Shown piece by piece: positions 1 to 8,974 of a DNA stretch of 53,755 nt (positions are counted from its first letter, which is position 1; every line of letters begins with the position of its first letter). This stretch comes from an uncultured Candidatus Saccharibacteria bacterium (GTDB taxonomy: Bacteria; Patescibacteriota; Saccharimonadia; Saccharimonadales; Saccharimonadaceae), in NCBI GenBank assembly GCA_946414345.1, contig CAMKOB010000005.1, positions 1 to 53,755 of the forward strand. The letters run 5' to 3'. The position numbers were made by a program, and so were the translations under genes. Under the pieces are notes generated by a model, which worked only from the letters and a program-made list of their open reading frames with translations, was not told where the DNA came from and did no database searches.

Positions 1-53
1 CCGCGATTTTCTGGATGAGAACCAGACGTCCTAGACCACTAGACGACGGAACC
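1..53 (-). tRNA. tRNA-Glu (CTC), 3' part cut by window edge
   Basis: Read on the minus strand from 53, a seven-base acceptor strand GGTTCCG is followed by TC, a D-arm (GTC...GAC) and an anticodon arm TCTGG-TTCTCAT-CCAGA. The loop gives anticodon CTC, which is glutamate. The T-arm and 3' acceptor strand lie beyond base 1, so the gene is partial only because of the window. A -10 box TATAAT (minus strand, 81-86) lies 27 nt upstream of the mature 5' end, so this tRNA has a real 5' leader, with a small GAGGG/CCCTC hairpin. Confidence 0.9.
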
Positions 54-98
54 ACAGTGAGGGGTTTGCCCTCTTTATCTATTATAGCATAAAAGCAG

Positions 99-1391
99 TT
101 AGTATTCAATGCCACCGTAGGTTGGGATAGCCTCAACAATCGTTTGGCCTGGGGCCAGTGTAATCTCTTGCCCGTTTGCGTTAGTGAATACTATTTGAGA
201 ATCTACGGAGTTTTTAGTCCACACCCCTGAAACCGCATATCCATTCTGGAAGATATAGGCTGAGCCACTACCTACGGTCGTAATGTCTTCGTGATAACCG
301 TCCCAAGCTAAGCTTTCGTCTACCACAATAGCGACAACCACTGATGGTGACATCTGCTTTAGCGTGCAGACACTTTCCGGTATTGGCTCACCAAGATTTT
401 CGGCTGGGCAGTCATACACTAAGTGCGGTTCCCCATTGGCATAGCTACGGTCATAGCTATTTGTAGTGCTATTGTATGCATAATTAACATTGAAATCAAG
501 TAATCCACCAAATGCAAGCGAGATGTTGGTAACTGTTGGCGTCACCGTATTAACGTCATTTATCGCGGGTTCAGTAATAATTAGTTTTTCTGCAATCCCA
601 TTATCTATTCGCGCTTTATTAGATACAGTTGGTGTCATGCGCGAAAATCCTTTTACGTTTGACGTGGAGTAACCATAATCAGAGCTAAATTGCATGAGAT
701 AAGGACCGGTAGTGAAAAGATTATTCCAGAGCCGGTCGTAATTTGGATAATTTCCGCGATACATATAGACATAATTTTCAGTTAAATCCTTATAGCCGCC
801 ACTGCGGACCGCCGCGATAGCATCATCGGCACCCCCAGCGTGTACAATAGCGCAATCAAACGGCGTATCCCATTGCAAATAGTATAGTCGGAGCGAGCGA
901 ATTGGACCAATCACAGCGCTTGTAGGATTTTGATAAATGGCAGCGAAGCGCGTGATCCCCCGCTCTGCAATAGCCTCGAATATTACGCCCGCCTGGTGTA
1001 GGCCGGCCTGTGGCCGAGCACCATCAATTCCGTTTGGGGTCTGAACACAAAATGTGGGTGCAGTTTTGGCGGTAACATCGGCCAATTGAAGACCAGTTAA
1101 ATCACTATATATTACGGTATTATCTTCTGTTTTTAGGGATGGAATACCAGGAAAAACGAGATCTGGCAAAACTTCTTCTGGAATAATAAATGGGATTAAA
1201 AACATTACAATTCCGTCCACAAAGCCCACTATACCAATAATTAGCATAATAAGCCAAGCTTTGGGATTATTTTTGATTTTTTTGTTGGGCAGTGATGGCT
1301 CATTTGAACTTGCATCAAGCTTCTTTACCGCTTCATTAAAACTAATTTCTTTCGGTTTTTTTGATTTTAACTGTAAATTATTAATAGCCAT
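99..1391 (-). CDS. Membrane-anchored DUF3048 (YerB-like) protein
   Basis: 430 aa. Residues 1-43 are a Lys-rich cytoplasmic tail, residues about 44-68 a hydrophobic segment, and the rest is predicted to be extracytoplasmic. The middle carries the DUF3048 signature: ARPQAGLHQAGVIFEAIAE followed by GITRFAAIYQNP and IGPIRSLRLYY. The C-terminal third (about 270-425) fits the second DUF3048 domain. The family includes Bacillus YerB; its biochemical role is not established, although a cell-wall-associated role is usual by context. The start is the ATG just after a GGGAGT ribosome-binding site, and a TAAAAT -10 box lies further upstream. The gene ends directly before the tRNA-Glu promoter. Family assignment is firm; function is unknown. 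Confidence 0.85.
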   Translation of the reverse strand: MAINNLQLKSKKPKEISFNEAVKKLDASSNEPSLPNKKIKNNPKAWLIMLIIGIVGFVDGIVMFLIPFIIPEEVLPDLVFPGIPSLKTEDNTVIYSDLTGLQLADVTAKTAPTFCVQTPNGIDGARPQAGLHQAGVIFEAIAERGITRFAAIYQNPTSAVIGPIRSLRLYYLQWDTPFDCAIVHAGGADDAIAAVRSGGYKDLTENYVYMYRGNYPNYDRLWNNLFTTGPYLMQFSSDYGYSTSNVKGFSRMTPTVSNKARIDNGIAEKLIITEPAINDVNTVTPTVTNISLAFGGLLDFNVNYAYNSTTNSYDRSYANGEPHLVYDCPAENLGEPIPESVCTLKQMSPSVVVAIVVDESLAWDGYHEDITTVGSGSAYIFQNGYAVSGVWTKNSVDSQIVFTNANGQEITLAPGQTIVEAIPTYGGIEY

Positions 1392-1471
1392 TTGACTCCC
1401 ACTTTTATTTAATACTATTTTAGCATAAATATTTACATAAAAAAATATAAAGGTTGTGGTATAATGATGGT

Positions 1472-2446
1472 ATGGTCAGAAAGCATTTGAATCACACACT
1501 CTTTCTCGGCGGTGTTGCCGCTGTCGTATTGACATCTTTGCTCGTTGCGCCGACTAATCAGGTTTTTGCAAGCGATGCAACAATTAGTGTAAAAGCAGAG
1601 GAAATGTTGACCATACAGGTTATTACACCGGACAGTGGCGTAGCCGGCGACCCTGGAGATTTTTTACGCAACATGGTAACAATTCAAGTCGCTACAAATA
1701 ATCCAACCGGATTTACGGCTACGATGACAGCCAGTTCTGCCACTACGGCTCTAACTAATCAAATTGATAATAATTATACCATCCCCACTCTAGGTTCAAA
1801 CACTACGAGAAGTGCTTTTCCTGACAATGCTTGGGGCTATTCTGTTAATGACACAAGTGCTGGTGATAACAACAGTATCTATCGTCCGGTCGCAGCCTTG
1901 GGTGCAAGTGCTCCATCATACATTGCCAATGTCGCATCAAACGCTACGGTTACAACTCGGGATGTTTATTTCGGGACTAAAGCCACTGCAGCTAAAGCTT
2001 CTGGAACCTACTCCAATACTGTAATATTCAATGTTGTATCCGGAATAAACACTGACGACACTTCCCAGAGTGGGGTCACCCCAACCAATCCCGTAACACC
2101 AAGTAACGATCCAATCCCAACCGATAATACTCCAACTTATGTACCGGGTAACGTAGGTGGCTCTTCTACCGGTGCTACAGTTTATACTCGTACATCTACG
2201 AATAGCGGTAGCGGTGGTAGTAGTGCTAACACAACCACAACTGGTACGACCGTCACCCGCGGTGACACCACAACTTCAACCTATGTAAGCCCAGCCGGCG
2301 TATCTAATACTGTTGCGGTTAACGAAGGCACACCGCTTGCGACTGGTTTGGCTGTGACAGCAGGTGTGGCAGCTACGACAGGTGTGGTATTCTTCATTGT
2401 GGCGAAGCGTCGCCAGAAAGACGACGAAGAAGAAAATCAGTTATAG
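1472..2446 (+). CDS. Secreted, C-terminally anchored surface protein
   Basis: 324 aa. A signal peptide at residues 1-33 (hydrophobic core then VFASDA) is followed by a module with ATNNPTGFTATMTAS and a WGYSV motif. A Thr/Ser/Gly/Pro-rich stalk comes next (about 200-285), then a hydrophobic helix and a charged tail (KRRQKDDEEENQL). This is the layout of a wall-spanning or membrane-anchored surface protein, but I see no LPXTG motif. The N-terminal module resembles those of the surface proteins starting at 10377 (minus), 10455 and 47203 (minus). TATAAT at 1460-1465 ends 6 nt before this ATG, which favours it over the upstream ATG at 1454, since that one lies upstream of the -10 box. Function is inferred only from architecture. 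Confidence 0.8.
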   Translation: MVRKHLNHTLFLGGVAAVVLTSLLVAPTNQVFASDATISVKAEEMLTIQVITPDSGVAGDPGDFLRNMVTIQVATNNPTGFTATMTASSATTALTNQIDNNYTIPTLGSNTTRSAFPDNAWGYSVNDTSAGDNNSIYRPVAALGASAPSYIANVASNATVTTRDVYFGTKATAAKASGTYSNTVIFNVVSGINTDDTSQSGVTPTNPVTPSNDPIPTDNTPTYVPGNVGGSSTGATVYTRTSTNSGSGGSSANTTTTGTTVTRGDTTTSTYVSPAGVSNTVAVNEGTPLATGLAVTAGVAATTGVVFFIVAKRRQKDDEEENQL

Positions 2447-2461
2447 TTTTGGGTAGCTCTT

Positions 2462-2491
2462 AAAATAGCCTCGTAGTGAGGCTATTTTTTT
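2462..2491. terminator. Bidirectional intrinsic terminator
   Basis: AAATAGCCTC and GAGGCTATTT form a 10-bp stem with a 5-nt loop, followed by a T-run on plus and preceded by an A-run. It sits between the convergent surface-protein gene and gltX and can serve both. Confidence 0.85.
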
Positions 2492-2502
2492 GATGGCTAC
2501 AA

Positions 2503-3945
2503 CTAAATAGCGCGGGCAACCGCATTAAGCCGAGCAAGAGTAGTTTCGCGGCCAAGTACGTCCAGTGTGAGATTAAGCGCTGGCGAGAATGGCGCAAATG
2601 ACACGGCGATACGAATAAGCGAGAATAGTTCTGCTGGCTTGCGATTAGTCTCTGACAAGAGCTTATTGAGGACGTTTTGCAATGATTCCCCGTTCCATTC
2701 TTCTAGGCCGGTTAATTCAATAATGGTCTCCTTTAATAGATTTTCAATTTCAGATTCAGATAGTTTTTTGAGGAACTTATTACCGATAATCATGTTGATG
2801 TCAATTTTTGGATCGATAAAGAAGTAAGTAGTCATAGTGCGAAGGTCTGACATGGTTTTGAGGCGATCGTAAATAATCGAGAGTACCTTCACGCGATAAT
2901 CTTCAGAATAATTTGTGGCTTCTTCCGGCCAAAAATTCACAGTGCGATCATAGAGGGCATGAGCGCCTTGCTCATCGAAGATTCGACGGAGCCATTGACC
3001 GTTCATCCAGAGAAGTTTTGTTTCATCATAGCGGGCACCGGAATTTTGGATTCGGTCCAAAGAAAAAGCCTTGATTAGTTCTTCTTTGGTGTATATTTCT
3101 TTTTCAGTGCCATCATTCCAGCCAAGACAAGCTAAATAGTTTAGCATTGCCTCTGGTAGTACGCCGTCTGAGCGATATTCGGTAACCGATTTAGCTCCAT
3201 CACGTTTGCCAAGCTTTTTGTTGCCGGTGGGAGCAAGGATATGTGGCAAAGACACTAGAAGCGGACGTTCTAAGCCAAGTGCCTCGTAAAGAGCTAGATA
3301 GTTTGGGGTAGATGAAAGGTATTCTACACCACGCATAACGTGAGTGATGCCCATTTCGGCATCATCTACGATATGCGCAAAGTTATAGGTAGGATAGCCA
3401 TCCCGCTTAATTAGTATAATATCATCACAAACCTCTGGTCCGGTATGCATATCACCCATAACCTCGTCATGCCAATCGTAAGATTTAGGGTCAGATTTAA
3501 AACGAATTGGCATGCCTGGCTCCCATTTAGGTGGGTTCTCTGGCCGATAATTGCGATATAAAAATGGTCTTTTAGCAGCATTGCATTCACGACGATATTC
3601 ATCAATCTTTTCTGGTGGAGTAGGATCCGCATAGGCACGACCACAGTCAAGTAGTTTTTGCACCCATTTCATATAGATACCGCGGCGTTCACTTTGGAAG
3701 TATGGTTCGCTAGGACCTCCGACCAGTGGGCCCTCGTCCCAGTCGAGACCAAGCCATTTTAAGGTATCTTCAATCAATTCTGTGGCACCCTCAACATAGC
3801 GTTCTCTGTCTGTATCCTCGATACGAAGAATCATCTTGCCGCCTGTTTGCTGCGCGATTAGATATGGATAAATTGCACTTCGCACATTACCAATGTGGAT
3901 ATAGCCAGTAGGGCTAGGTGCAAACCTAGTGATTGCTTTTTTCAT
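2503..3945 (-). CDS. gltX: Glutamyl-tRNA synthetase
   Basis: 480 aa, the normal size for bacterial GluRS. It charges tRNA-Glu with glutamate in the cytoplasm. The class I HIGH-type signature appears as APSPTGYIHIGNVRSA, and the KMSKS-type loop as NKKLGKRDGA. The C-terminal half is the helical anticodon-binding region. The start at 3945 (MKKAITRF) is chosen because TATAAT (minus strand, 3953-3958) lies 7 nt upstream, predicting a leaderless mRNA. An in-frame ATG 12 codons earlier would lie upstream of the promoter. The gene is convergent with the surface-protein gene and shares its terminator. Confidence 0.95.
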   Translation of the reverse strand: MKKAITRFAPSPTGYIHIGNVRSAIYPYLIAQQTGGKMILRIEDTDRERYVEGATELIEDTLKWLGLDWDEGPLVGGPSEPYFQSERRGIYMKWVQKLLDCGRAYADPTPPEKIDEYRRECNAAKRPFLYRNYRPENPPKWEPGMPIRFKSDPKSYDWHDEVMGDMHTGPEVCDDIILIKRDGYPTYNFAHIVDDAEMGITHVMRGVEYLSSTPNYLALYEALGLERPLLVSLPHILAPTGNKKLGKRDGAKSVTEYRSDGVLPEAMLNYLACLGWNDGTEKEIYTKEELIKAFSLDRIQNSGARYDETKLLWMNGQWLRRIFDEQGAHALYDRTVNFWPEEATNYSEDYRVKVLSIIYDRLKTMSDLRTMTTYFFIDPKIDINMIIGNKFLKKLSESEIENLLKETIIELTGLEEWNGESLQNVLNKLLSETNRKPAELFSLIRIAVSFAPFSPALNLTLDVLGRETTLARLNAVARAI

Positions 3946-3964
3946 AGAAAATATTATACCACTT

Positions 3965-4816
3965 TTAGAGTGAGGTAGCAATGGTCTTGATTTGCTTCTT
4001 GGTCAAAGAGCCACTAGCAATCTTCAATCTATAAAAGATGCCGCCATTAACCCAACTGGTCTCATTGTTCCCTACATAAAGCGTTAGTCCTTGCTCTTTA
4101 ATAACGGTATGCTCGTCCTCATAATTTGGCTTGACATAGTTGGATAACAAGGCATTTGAATCCCATGAAGATTTCTCTTCGATGAGGGCATATGAATTTT
4201 CAGCAGTTGAATCTTTAAAATTAAGAGTAATTTTGCCATTTTCGGAAGTAATGTCTGTCAGATTGAACCCACGTGGAGTATATTTAGGATAGGACGCATT
4301 AATGCCGTTTTGAAGAGCAGCAACGCGAAGAGAGATATCTGGGGTATTGAGGTTAACAAAATAAACAATAGCAAAGACAGCAGCGGCAGTACATGCTAGA
4401 GCTAGGGCTAGACGTTTGAAGCCGAAGCCGATTTTGCGTTTTTGGCGTCGCGATTTTTGACTAATCTGTGAGTTGGAAGCTTCACGGATGGCGCGCTCAA
4501 TGGCGCGATTTTTGATCTCAGCGGCTGTTCTCTTCTGTGCAACATTTTGCGTCGTGGCGACTTGGCGAGTAGACCGCCGAGCGGCCCTCTGGGTGGCAGT
4601 GTATTGGGGCAGCTCTATTTCCTCGGCTGTATTTTTGGCAGCGACTGGGACTGCTTCGTTTTTTGCTGGCGAAATTATTATTTCTTCTTTTTTAAGCATG
4701 ACTGGCTCGATTCTTTTTACTGTCTGATGACGGACTATCTTCCGATCTTTGACAACTGGAAATTGTGCCCTACGGCGCATAATATCAACTGATTTTTTGT
4801 TATCTGTTTGTGACAT
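3965..4816 (-). CDS. Single-pass membrane protein with DUF4367-like C-terminal domain
   Basis: 283 aa. Residues 1-130 are basic and rich in Lys, Arg, Ala and Gln (cytoplasmic), a transmembrane helix lies near 133-152 (ALALACTAAAVFAIVYFV), and the outside domain contains PRGFNLTDI, ENSYALIEEKSSWDS, TLYVGNNETSWVNGG and a final LTKKQIKTIATSL. That order (gluey beta strands, SW-NG motif, closing helix) matches DUF4367, which is often found in anti-sigma-like or cell-surface proteins. The start follows a short leader with an AAGG-type ribosome-binding site, and a TATAAT box lies about 25 nt upstream. The gene is followed directly by gltX. Function is unknown; a sensory or envelope role is inference. 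Confidence 0.7.
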   Translation of the reverse strand: MSQTDNKKSVDIMRRRAQFPVVKDRKIVRHQTVKRIEPVMLKKEEIIISPAKNEAVPVAAKNTAEEIELPQYTATQRAARRSTRQVATTQNVAQKRTAAEIKNRAIERAIREASNSQISQKSRRQKRKIGFGFKRLALALACTAAAVFAIVYFVNLNTPDISLRVAALQNGINASYPKYTPRGFNLTDITSENGKITLNFKDSTAENSYALIEEKSSWDSNALLSNYVKPNYEDEHTVIKEQGLTLYVGNNETSWVNGGIFYRLKIASGSLTKKQIKTIATSL

Positions 4817-4914
4817 TTATTACCTTGCCTTAATCTCTATTATTATATTACATGATTTAACGGAAAAGCGCAAGGGTTATTTTTACTACAAAAAAATGTT
4901 ATAATATAACTATT

Positions 4915-6390
4915 ATGGATTCTGAAAAACGTGCCAGACGACAAAGTATTCGCTTAATTATATCCGAGACAGTAATGGTGCTAGCCGTAGTAGCGATGGT
5001 CGTGATTTTGGCTTTTTTGGTGTCTGGGTACTGGTTAGGTAGCGGTTTCCGAGTAGAAAGACAAGGAATGTTGCAAATTGGATCAATGCCAATTGGTGCC
5101 ACAGTGGCAGTAGATGGTGAAGCTCCATGGTATCAACGGACCAACACCAGCAAAGTTCTAACCAGTGGCGAACACACCGTGAGTCTCACTAAAGATGGTT
5201 ATGATTCTTGGAGCCGGACCGTGAATATTCGAGATGGCTTATTATATCGTGTTAATTATCCACGACTTTTCTTGCTTGAGCGCGAAAAAGAAACGGTGTA
5301 TAGTAGCCCTGCGACGACGTTAGCGGTTGTTTCGCCAGATCATAGGTGGATGCTTGTAGTCAATAATACAACCGCATGGCGATTATTAAACTTAAGCAAC
5401 GACAAGGTCGAGCCCAAGATTATTTCGGTGGCAACACTTTTTGAATCGGTAAGTATGGCGAGTGGGGCGACGACCGGCCTTTTTACTGGTGAAATCTTAG
5501 AATTGAATTGGAGTGAAGACAATGAGCACATTTTGGTGAAATCCAGACTAGATGAAAAGGTCGAGTGGGTACTATTAAACGTCAAAAACCTATCAGAAAG
5601 CATAAACATCACACGTCAATTTGCGACAATCTTTGAAGATGTACGATTTTTTGATAGTTCCGCTTCAACGTTGATAGCGATAAAAGATTCCAATTTGCAT
5701 AGAATTGACGTTTCGGGTCGCCAAATTTCAGCGGTGTTGATTGAAGGAATTCAAAACTTTGATGTTTTTGGTTCGGATATTATTTTTACAGCGGCTATAG
5801 ATTCAAAAAGCACATACGATTTTTCCGACGAAATGTTAAAACGGGAGGACGAACTATTAACGGAAGAGCGTATGGTCACTCCTAATTATTATACTGGCAT
5901 AGTTAAGTTTAATGATGTTGAACGAATAAACCACATCACCTCGTCAGAAGAGCCAATTCGGGCTTTTATTAGCCGTTTTTACAATGAGAAATACATCACA
6001 ATAATTAATGACACCATGATCACTGTATACAAATACGGCGGAGCAGAAACCGTCTTCGAAAGCGCCTTGAGCTTTAATCCGGATAACATAAAAGTTAGTT
6101 ATGACGGCAGTTTTGTGTTTATGAGAAGTGGAGACCGGGTTATGACACTAGATATGGAAGCACTGGAACTTTGCAATTGGGTTCTCGATACGGAAAATTT
6201 TGGCTGGCTAGACGGACACATTGTATATAGCGTTAAAGACGGGACAATAATCGTTTATGACTTCGACGGCATGAACAGGCGCATGCTTAGTAATAACGTG
6301 TCAGCACATTTCCCTGTCACGATTGTTGAAAATAGATGGCTATATTATTTTAGCGATGACAAACTAATACGCGAAATTATTGCCCAGTAA
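4915..6390 (+). CDS. PEGA-domain membrane protein with beta-propeller-like ectodomain
   Basis: 491 aa. A transmembrane helix lies at about residues 18-43 (VMVLAVVAMVVILAFLV). It is followed by a PEGA-type domain (about 53-118: QIGSMPIGATVAVDGE, SGEHTVSLTKDGYDSW). The rest is a set of repeated four-strand blades with aromatic/Asp motifs (SPDHRWMLVV, LNWSEDNEHILVKS, SYDGSFVFMRSGDRV), resembling a WD40/TolB-like propeller. PEGA domains are associated with surface layers and wall assembly. The start lies 9 nt after TATAAT. The 3' end overlaps that of the convergent sortase gene by 14 bp. Exact role is unknown. Confidence 0.75.
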   Translation: MDSEKRARRQSIRLIISETVMVLAVVAMVVILAFLVSGYWLGSGFRVERQGMLQIGSMPIGATVAVDGEAPWYQRTNTSKVLTSGEHTVSLTKDGYDSWSRTVNIRDGLLYRVNYPRLFLLEREKETVYSSPATTLAVVSPDHRWMLVVNNTTAWRLLNLSNDKVEPKIISVATLFESVSMASGATTGLFTGEILELNWSEDNEHILVKSRLDEKVEWVLLNVKNLSESINITRQFATIFEDVRFFDSSASTLIAIKDSNLHRIDVSGRQISAVLIEGIQNFDVFGSDIIFTAAIDSKSTYDFSDEMLKREDELLTEERMVTPNYYTGIVKFNDVERINHITSSEEPIRAFISRFYNEKYITIINDTMITVYKYGGAETVFESALSFNPDNIKVSYDGSFVFMRSGDRVMTLDMEALELCNWVLDTENFGWLDGHIVYSVKDGTIIVYDFDGMNRRMLSNNVSAHFPVTIVENRWLYYFSDDKLIREIIAQ

Positions 6391-7540
6391 GGAAGTTCCA
6401 AACTCTTTCAAAGAACGATGGTTCGTTGGACGGGAATTCGTTGCTATCGATTGTACTCTCATTCACATCTGGTGGTGTCACTGTGGCATCACTGGTACTT
6501 GGAGAGATTTGTTCGCCAGTGACAAGTAGACGATAGCGCGAGGTACCAAGCGGGGTGCACGTAACCAATGTGATAAGTGGCTTATCTGTAGGTGTAATAA
6601 GTGCGCCAACGTTGGTTGGCTCAACCACTTCTTTTTTGGTCACTCGGTAGGTATAGCGAGTTGATTTGTAGTTGACGTAAATCAAATCACCATCTTCAAG
6701 TCGTTCTAGGCCAGAGAAAATATATTTGTAGGGGTTCGAACTATATACATCGCCAGCAGAGTGGCCAGTAACAACAAAGTTGCCAATTTGGCCGGGATAA
6801 GCACTTGCTCCTGCGATGCGATAATGCGCTACACCATTCATCATAGCGTCGTAAATTTCACTTGTTGAAATGTTGAAGTTAATCGGCACATCAACATTGA
6901 GCTTCGGAATAATCAAGCGCGGGTCTGGCGAAACCGTCTGTGTAATAGTGGGGTCGAGGGCTTCAATTTCGCTGGGCGGAGCATTGCCTGGAGAAACGTA
7001 GGCCATAATAGGAGCAAAGATTAGTCTGTTGTACTGCAAAAAAAGAATTGTAAACATCACGGCGAGGCCGGCAAACAGAGGAATTAAATGGCGAATGCGA
7101 CGAGATTTTTTTGCATTGTCGGCAGCTTTGCGACGAATAAGGCGACGGAGGCCTTTTTCGGTGCCATCGGCTTGGTCGAGCTTTAGGCCAGATTTGCGGT
7201 CATTTTTACCACTGGCCTTAGCGAGGGCGTAGACGATTTCATCTTCTTCGGCCTGTTCACGCGCGGCTTTTAGTTGCTCTTTGGCGATATACTCACGAGC
7301 AGCGTTAGAATAGTATTCGCTGTAATACTTTTGATAATAATCTTGCCAGGCGGTGTGATAGCGTTTCCAAGATTCAGAATTAATTTTGGGATTGACTGGC
7401 TCGTCTTTCATGTGAGAACCATTGGGTGCAGAATAAGCAGCCAGTACTTTTTGTCTGGCTAATCTCGCGGCAGCTTGGCGCTGTGAATCGCTTTCAGAGT
7501 TGTAGGTATCGTCTGTTTGCCCACCTTGAGTAGAATCCAT
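6377..7540 (-). CDS. Sortase (class D/E-like) with cytoplasmic extension
   Basis: 387 aa. Sortases are membrane cysteine transpeptidases that attach surface proteins to wall or pilus subunits. The first ~150 residues are a charged, probably coiled-coil cytoplasmic region (AREQAEEDEIVYALAKAS). A transmembrane helix follows (LIPLFAGLAVMFTILFL). The catalytic domain shows the His motif VVTGHSAG, the Cys motif LITLVTCTPLG and the Arg in TSRYRLLVTG. A Ser/Pro/Glu-rich tail follows the domain, which is unusual because many sortases end near the Arg. TATAAT (minus, 7547-7552) ends 6 nt before the ATG, so the mRNA should be leaderless. No LPXTG substrate is obvious in the window. Confidence 0.9.
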   Translation of the reverse strand: MDSTQGGQTDDTYNSESDSQRQAAARLARQKVLAAYSAPNGSHMKDEPVNPKINSESWKRYHTAWQDYYQKYYSEYYSNAAREYIAKEQLKAAREQAEEDEIVYALAKASGKNDRKSGLKLDQADGTEKGLRRLIRRKAADNAKKSRRIRHLIPLFAGLAVMFTILFLQYNRLIFAPIMAYVSPGNAPPSEIEALDPTITQTVSPDPRLIIPKLNVDVPINFNISTSEIYDAMMNGVAHYRIAGASAYPGQIGNFVVTGHSAGDVYSSNPYKYIFSGLERLEDGDLIYVNYKSTRYTYRVTKKEVVEPTNVGALITPTDKPLITLVTCTPLGTSRYRLLVTGEQISPSTSDATVTPPDVNESTIDSNEFPSNEPSFFERVWNFLTGQ

Positions 7541-7597
7541 GTAAAAATTATATCATAATATAGCCTATTTTGGCAAAATATGGTAAAATAAAGATAC

Positions 7598-7684
7598 GGG
7601 CGGCTGGCGGAATTGGTAGACGCGCCAGACTCAAAATCTAGTTCCAGCAATGGAGTGAGGGTTCGATTCCCTCGCCGCCCACCA
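7598..7684 (+). tRNA. tRNA-Leu (CAA)
   Basis: The acceptor strands GGGCGGC and GCCGCCC pair fully. The D-arm is class II, the anticodon loop CTCAAAA gives CAA (Leu), and there is a long variable arm (TTCCAGCAATGGAG region), T-arm GAGGG-TTCGATT-CCCTC and an encoded CCA. A TAAAAT box (7584-7589, extended by TGG) ends 8 nt before the first tRNA base, so the primary transcript should start at or next to the mature 5' end. Confidence 0.95.
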
Positions 7685-7689
7685 GATGT

Positions 7690-7720
7690 TATCGTTAGGC
7701 ACAGAGTGAAATCTGTGCTA
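7690..7720 (+). other. Hairpin between tRNA-Leu and glycosyltransferase gene
   Basis: GCACAGA and TCTGTGC form a 7-bp stem around GTGAAA, without a following T-run. It may mark the 3' processing boundary of the tRNA transcript or shape the leader of the glycosyltransferase mRNA; the sequence does not decide between these. Confidence 0.4.
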
Positions 7721-7735
7721 TTATTGTATATAGAA

Positions 7736-8974
7736 ATGAAGATTGCGATTTTTACAGATTGTTATTTAGATCTCACGGGTGGGATTGTGACGACAATTAA
7801 TGCCGAGAAAAAGGAGCTTGAGGCACGTGGCCATACTGTGTATGTTTTTAGTAGTTCGTATCCTAAGAGTACAGAAGAGCAGGAGAAATTGGCAAAGAAA
7901 TACATTTTTCCGGTGAAATCTTGCCGCGTGTTTGGCAGGGGTTTGACACCGATTGCACGGCGGCCTGCAGTGGTGGAGCGCCAGATACTACGCGAGTATC
8001 CGGAGATACGGGATTTTGATGTATTTTACGTGCATTATGAAGCTGGGTGTTCCATTGCGGGGTTAAGACTGGCACAAAAACTGAACATTCGTTCTGTGCA
8101 GGTGATGCATGGGCGCGAGGATGTGGGCGAAGAGAATTTAATTCCCTTTGGGCTACGAACGATTGTGGCCGCGTGTTTAAATTGGTTTCATTCGTGGTAT
8201 ATTCCACATTCGGTACATGTCCGACGTGACGATTATCTCGCGACGACTATAGCGCGAGCACAAATGTGGACACTGATGGTGAATCATGCGAATTATGCTG
8301 ACGCAGTAATAACGCCATCGCGGTATTTTCGTGAAAAATTATTACATTATGGAGTTAATAAACCGATTCATGCCCTGCATCACGGTGTTGATGATGCGAA
8401 AATAAGGATAGAGGTTTCTGTAAAGACATTTGACGGGACGAGACCGTTAGAAATCATTTGGCACTCCAGAGTGTCGGGTGAAAAACGTATTATCCCCTTT
8501 CTTGAGGCATTGAAATTGGCCAGTGAGGTAGGGTGCTCATATCACTTGTCCGTGTATGGTGATGGGGCGGATATGAAAAAAGCGCAAGAATTAGTGCGCG
8601 AGTGGGGTTTGAATGTGAAGTTTTATGGCAATACATCACTTGCAGTAATAGAGCGAGCTTTAAAACGAGCAGATTTGGACGTATTGGTGTCGTATGGATT
8701 TGATACTTTTGGAATGACTTTGATTGAGGCGGCAGCGAGTGGTACACCAGTGTTGATTGCCGATCCGGACCTTGCAGAAGTGTTGCCAAAAGGAAGCTAT
8801 ATATTAGCACCGTCTCCCGATGCTGAAGGAATGGCAAAAGCTTTGGCGGACATCTGGCGGGCGCCGGAGTTAATTGAGAGAATGAGCCGAAAAATGATTG
8901 ATTATCGTCCGGAGATTCGAAATTCAGCAAAAATTGATAAGTTATTGCGGATTTTTAAAGTATTGTTAAATTAG
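7736..8974 (+). CDS. GT4-family glycosyltransferase
   Basis: 412 aa. N-terminal Rossmann half: MKIAIFTDCYLDLTGGIVTTI, with the GG(I/V) loop typical of GT-B enzymes; central VMHGREDVG. C-terminal half: nucleotide-sugar site with WHSRVSGEKRI, VYGDGADMKKAQ, VSYGFDTFGMTLIEAAASG (the E-x7-E region) and TPVLIADPDL. Such enzymes transfer a sugar from a nucleotide sugar to lipids or cell-surface glycans; the acceptor here is unknown. The start is the first ATG giving the Rossmann N terminus; the upstream frame runs through the tRNA-Leu. The gene begins 51 nt after the tRNA and overlaps the convergent FISUMP gene by 4 bp at the 3' end. Confidence 0.85.
   Translation: MKIAIFTDCYLDLTGGIVTTINAEKKELEARGHTVYVFSSSYPKSTEEQEKLAKKYIFPVKSCRVFGRGLTPIARRPAVVERQILREYPEIRDFDVFYVHYEAGCSIAGLRLAQKLNIRSVQVMHGREDVGEENLIPFGLRTIVAACLNWFHSWYIPHSVHVRRDDYLATTIARAQMWTLMVNHANYADAVITPSRYFREKLLHYGVNKPIHALHHGVDDAKIRIEVSVKTFDGTRPLEIIWHSRVSGEKRIIPFLEALKLASEVGCSYHLSVYGDGADMKKAQELVREWGLNVKFYGNTSLAVIERALKRADLDVLVSYGFDTFGMTLIEAAASGTPVLIADPDLAEVLPKGSYILAPSPDAEGMAKALADIWRAPELIERMSRKMIDYRPEIRNSAKIDKLLRIFKVLLN

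Noticed and set aside
7613-7735. N-terminal extension of the glycosyltransferase
   Set aside because: The frame runs through the tRNA-Leu gene and the added residues are not family-like.
8490-8930. 146-codon minus-strand frame inside the glycosyltransferase gene
   Set aside because: It is antisense to conserved GT-B motifs and has no promoter or ribosome-binding site.
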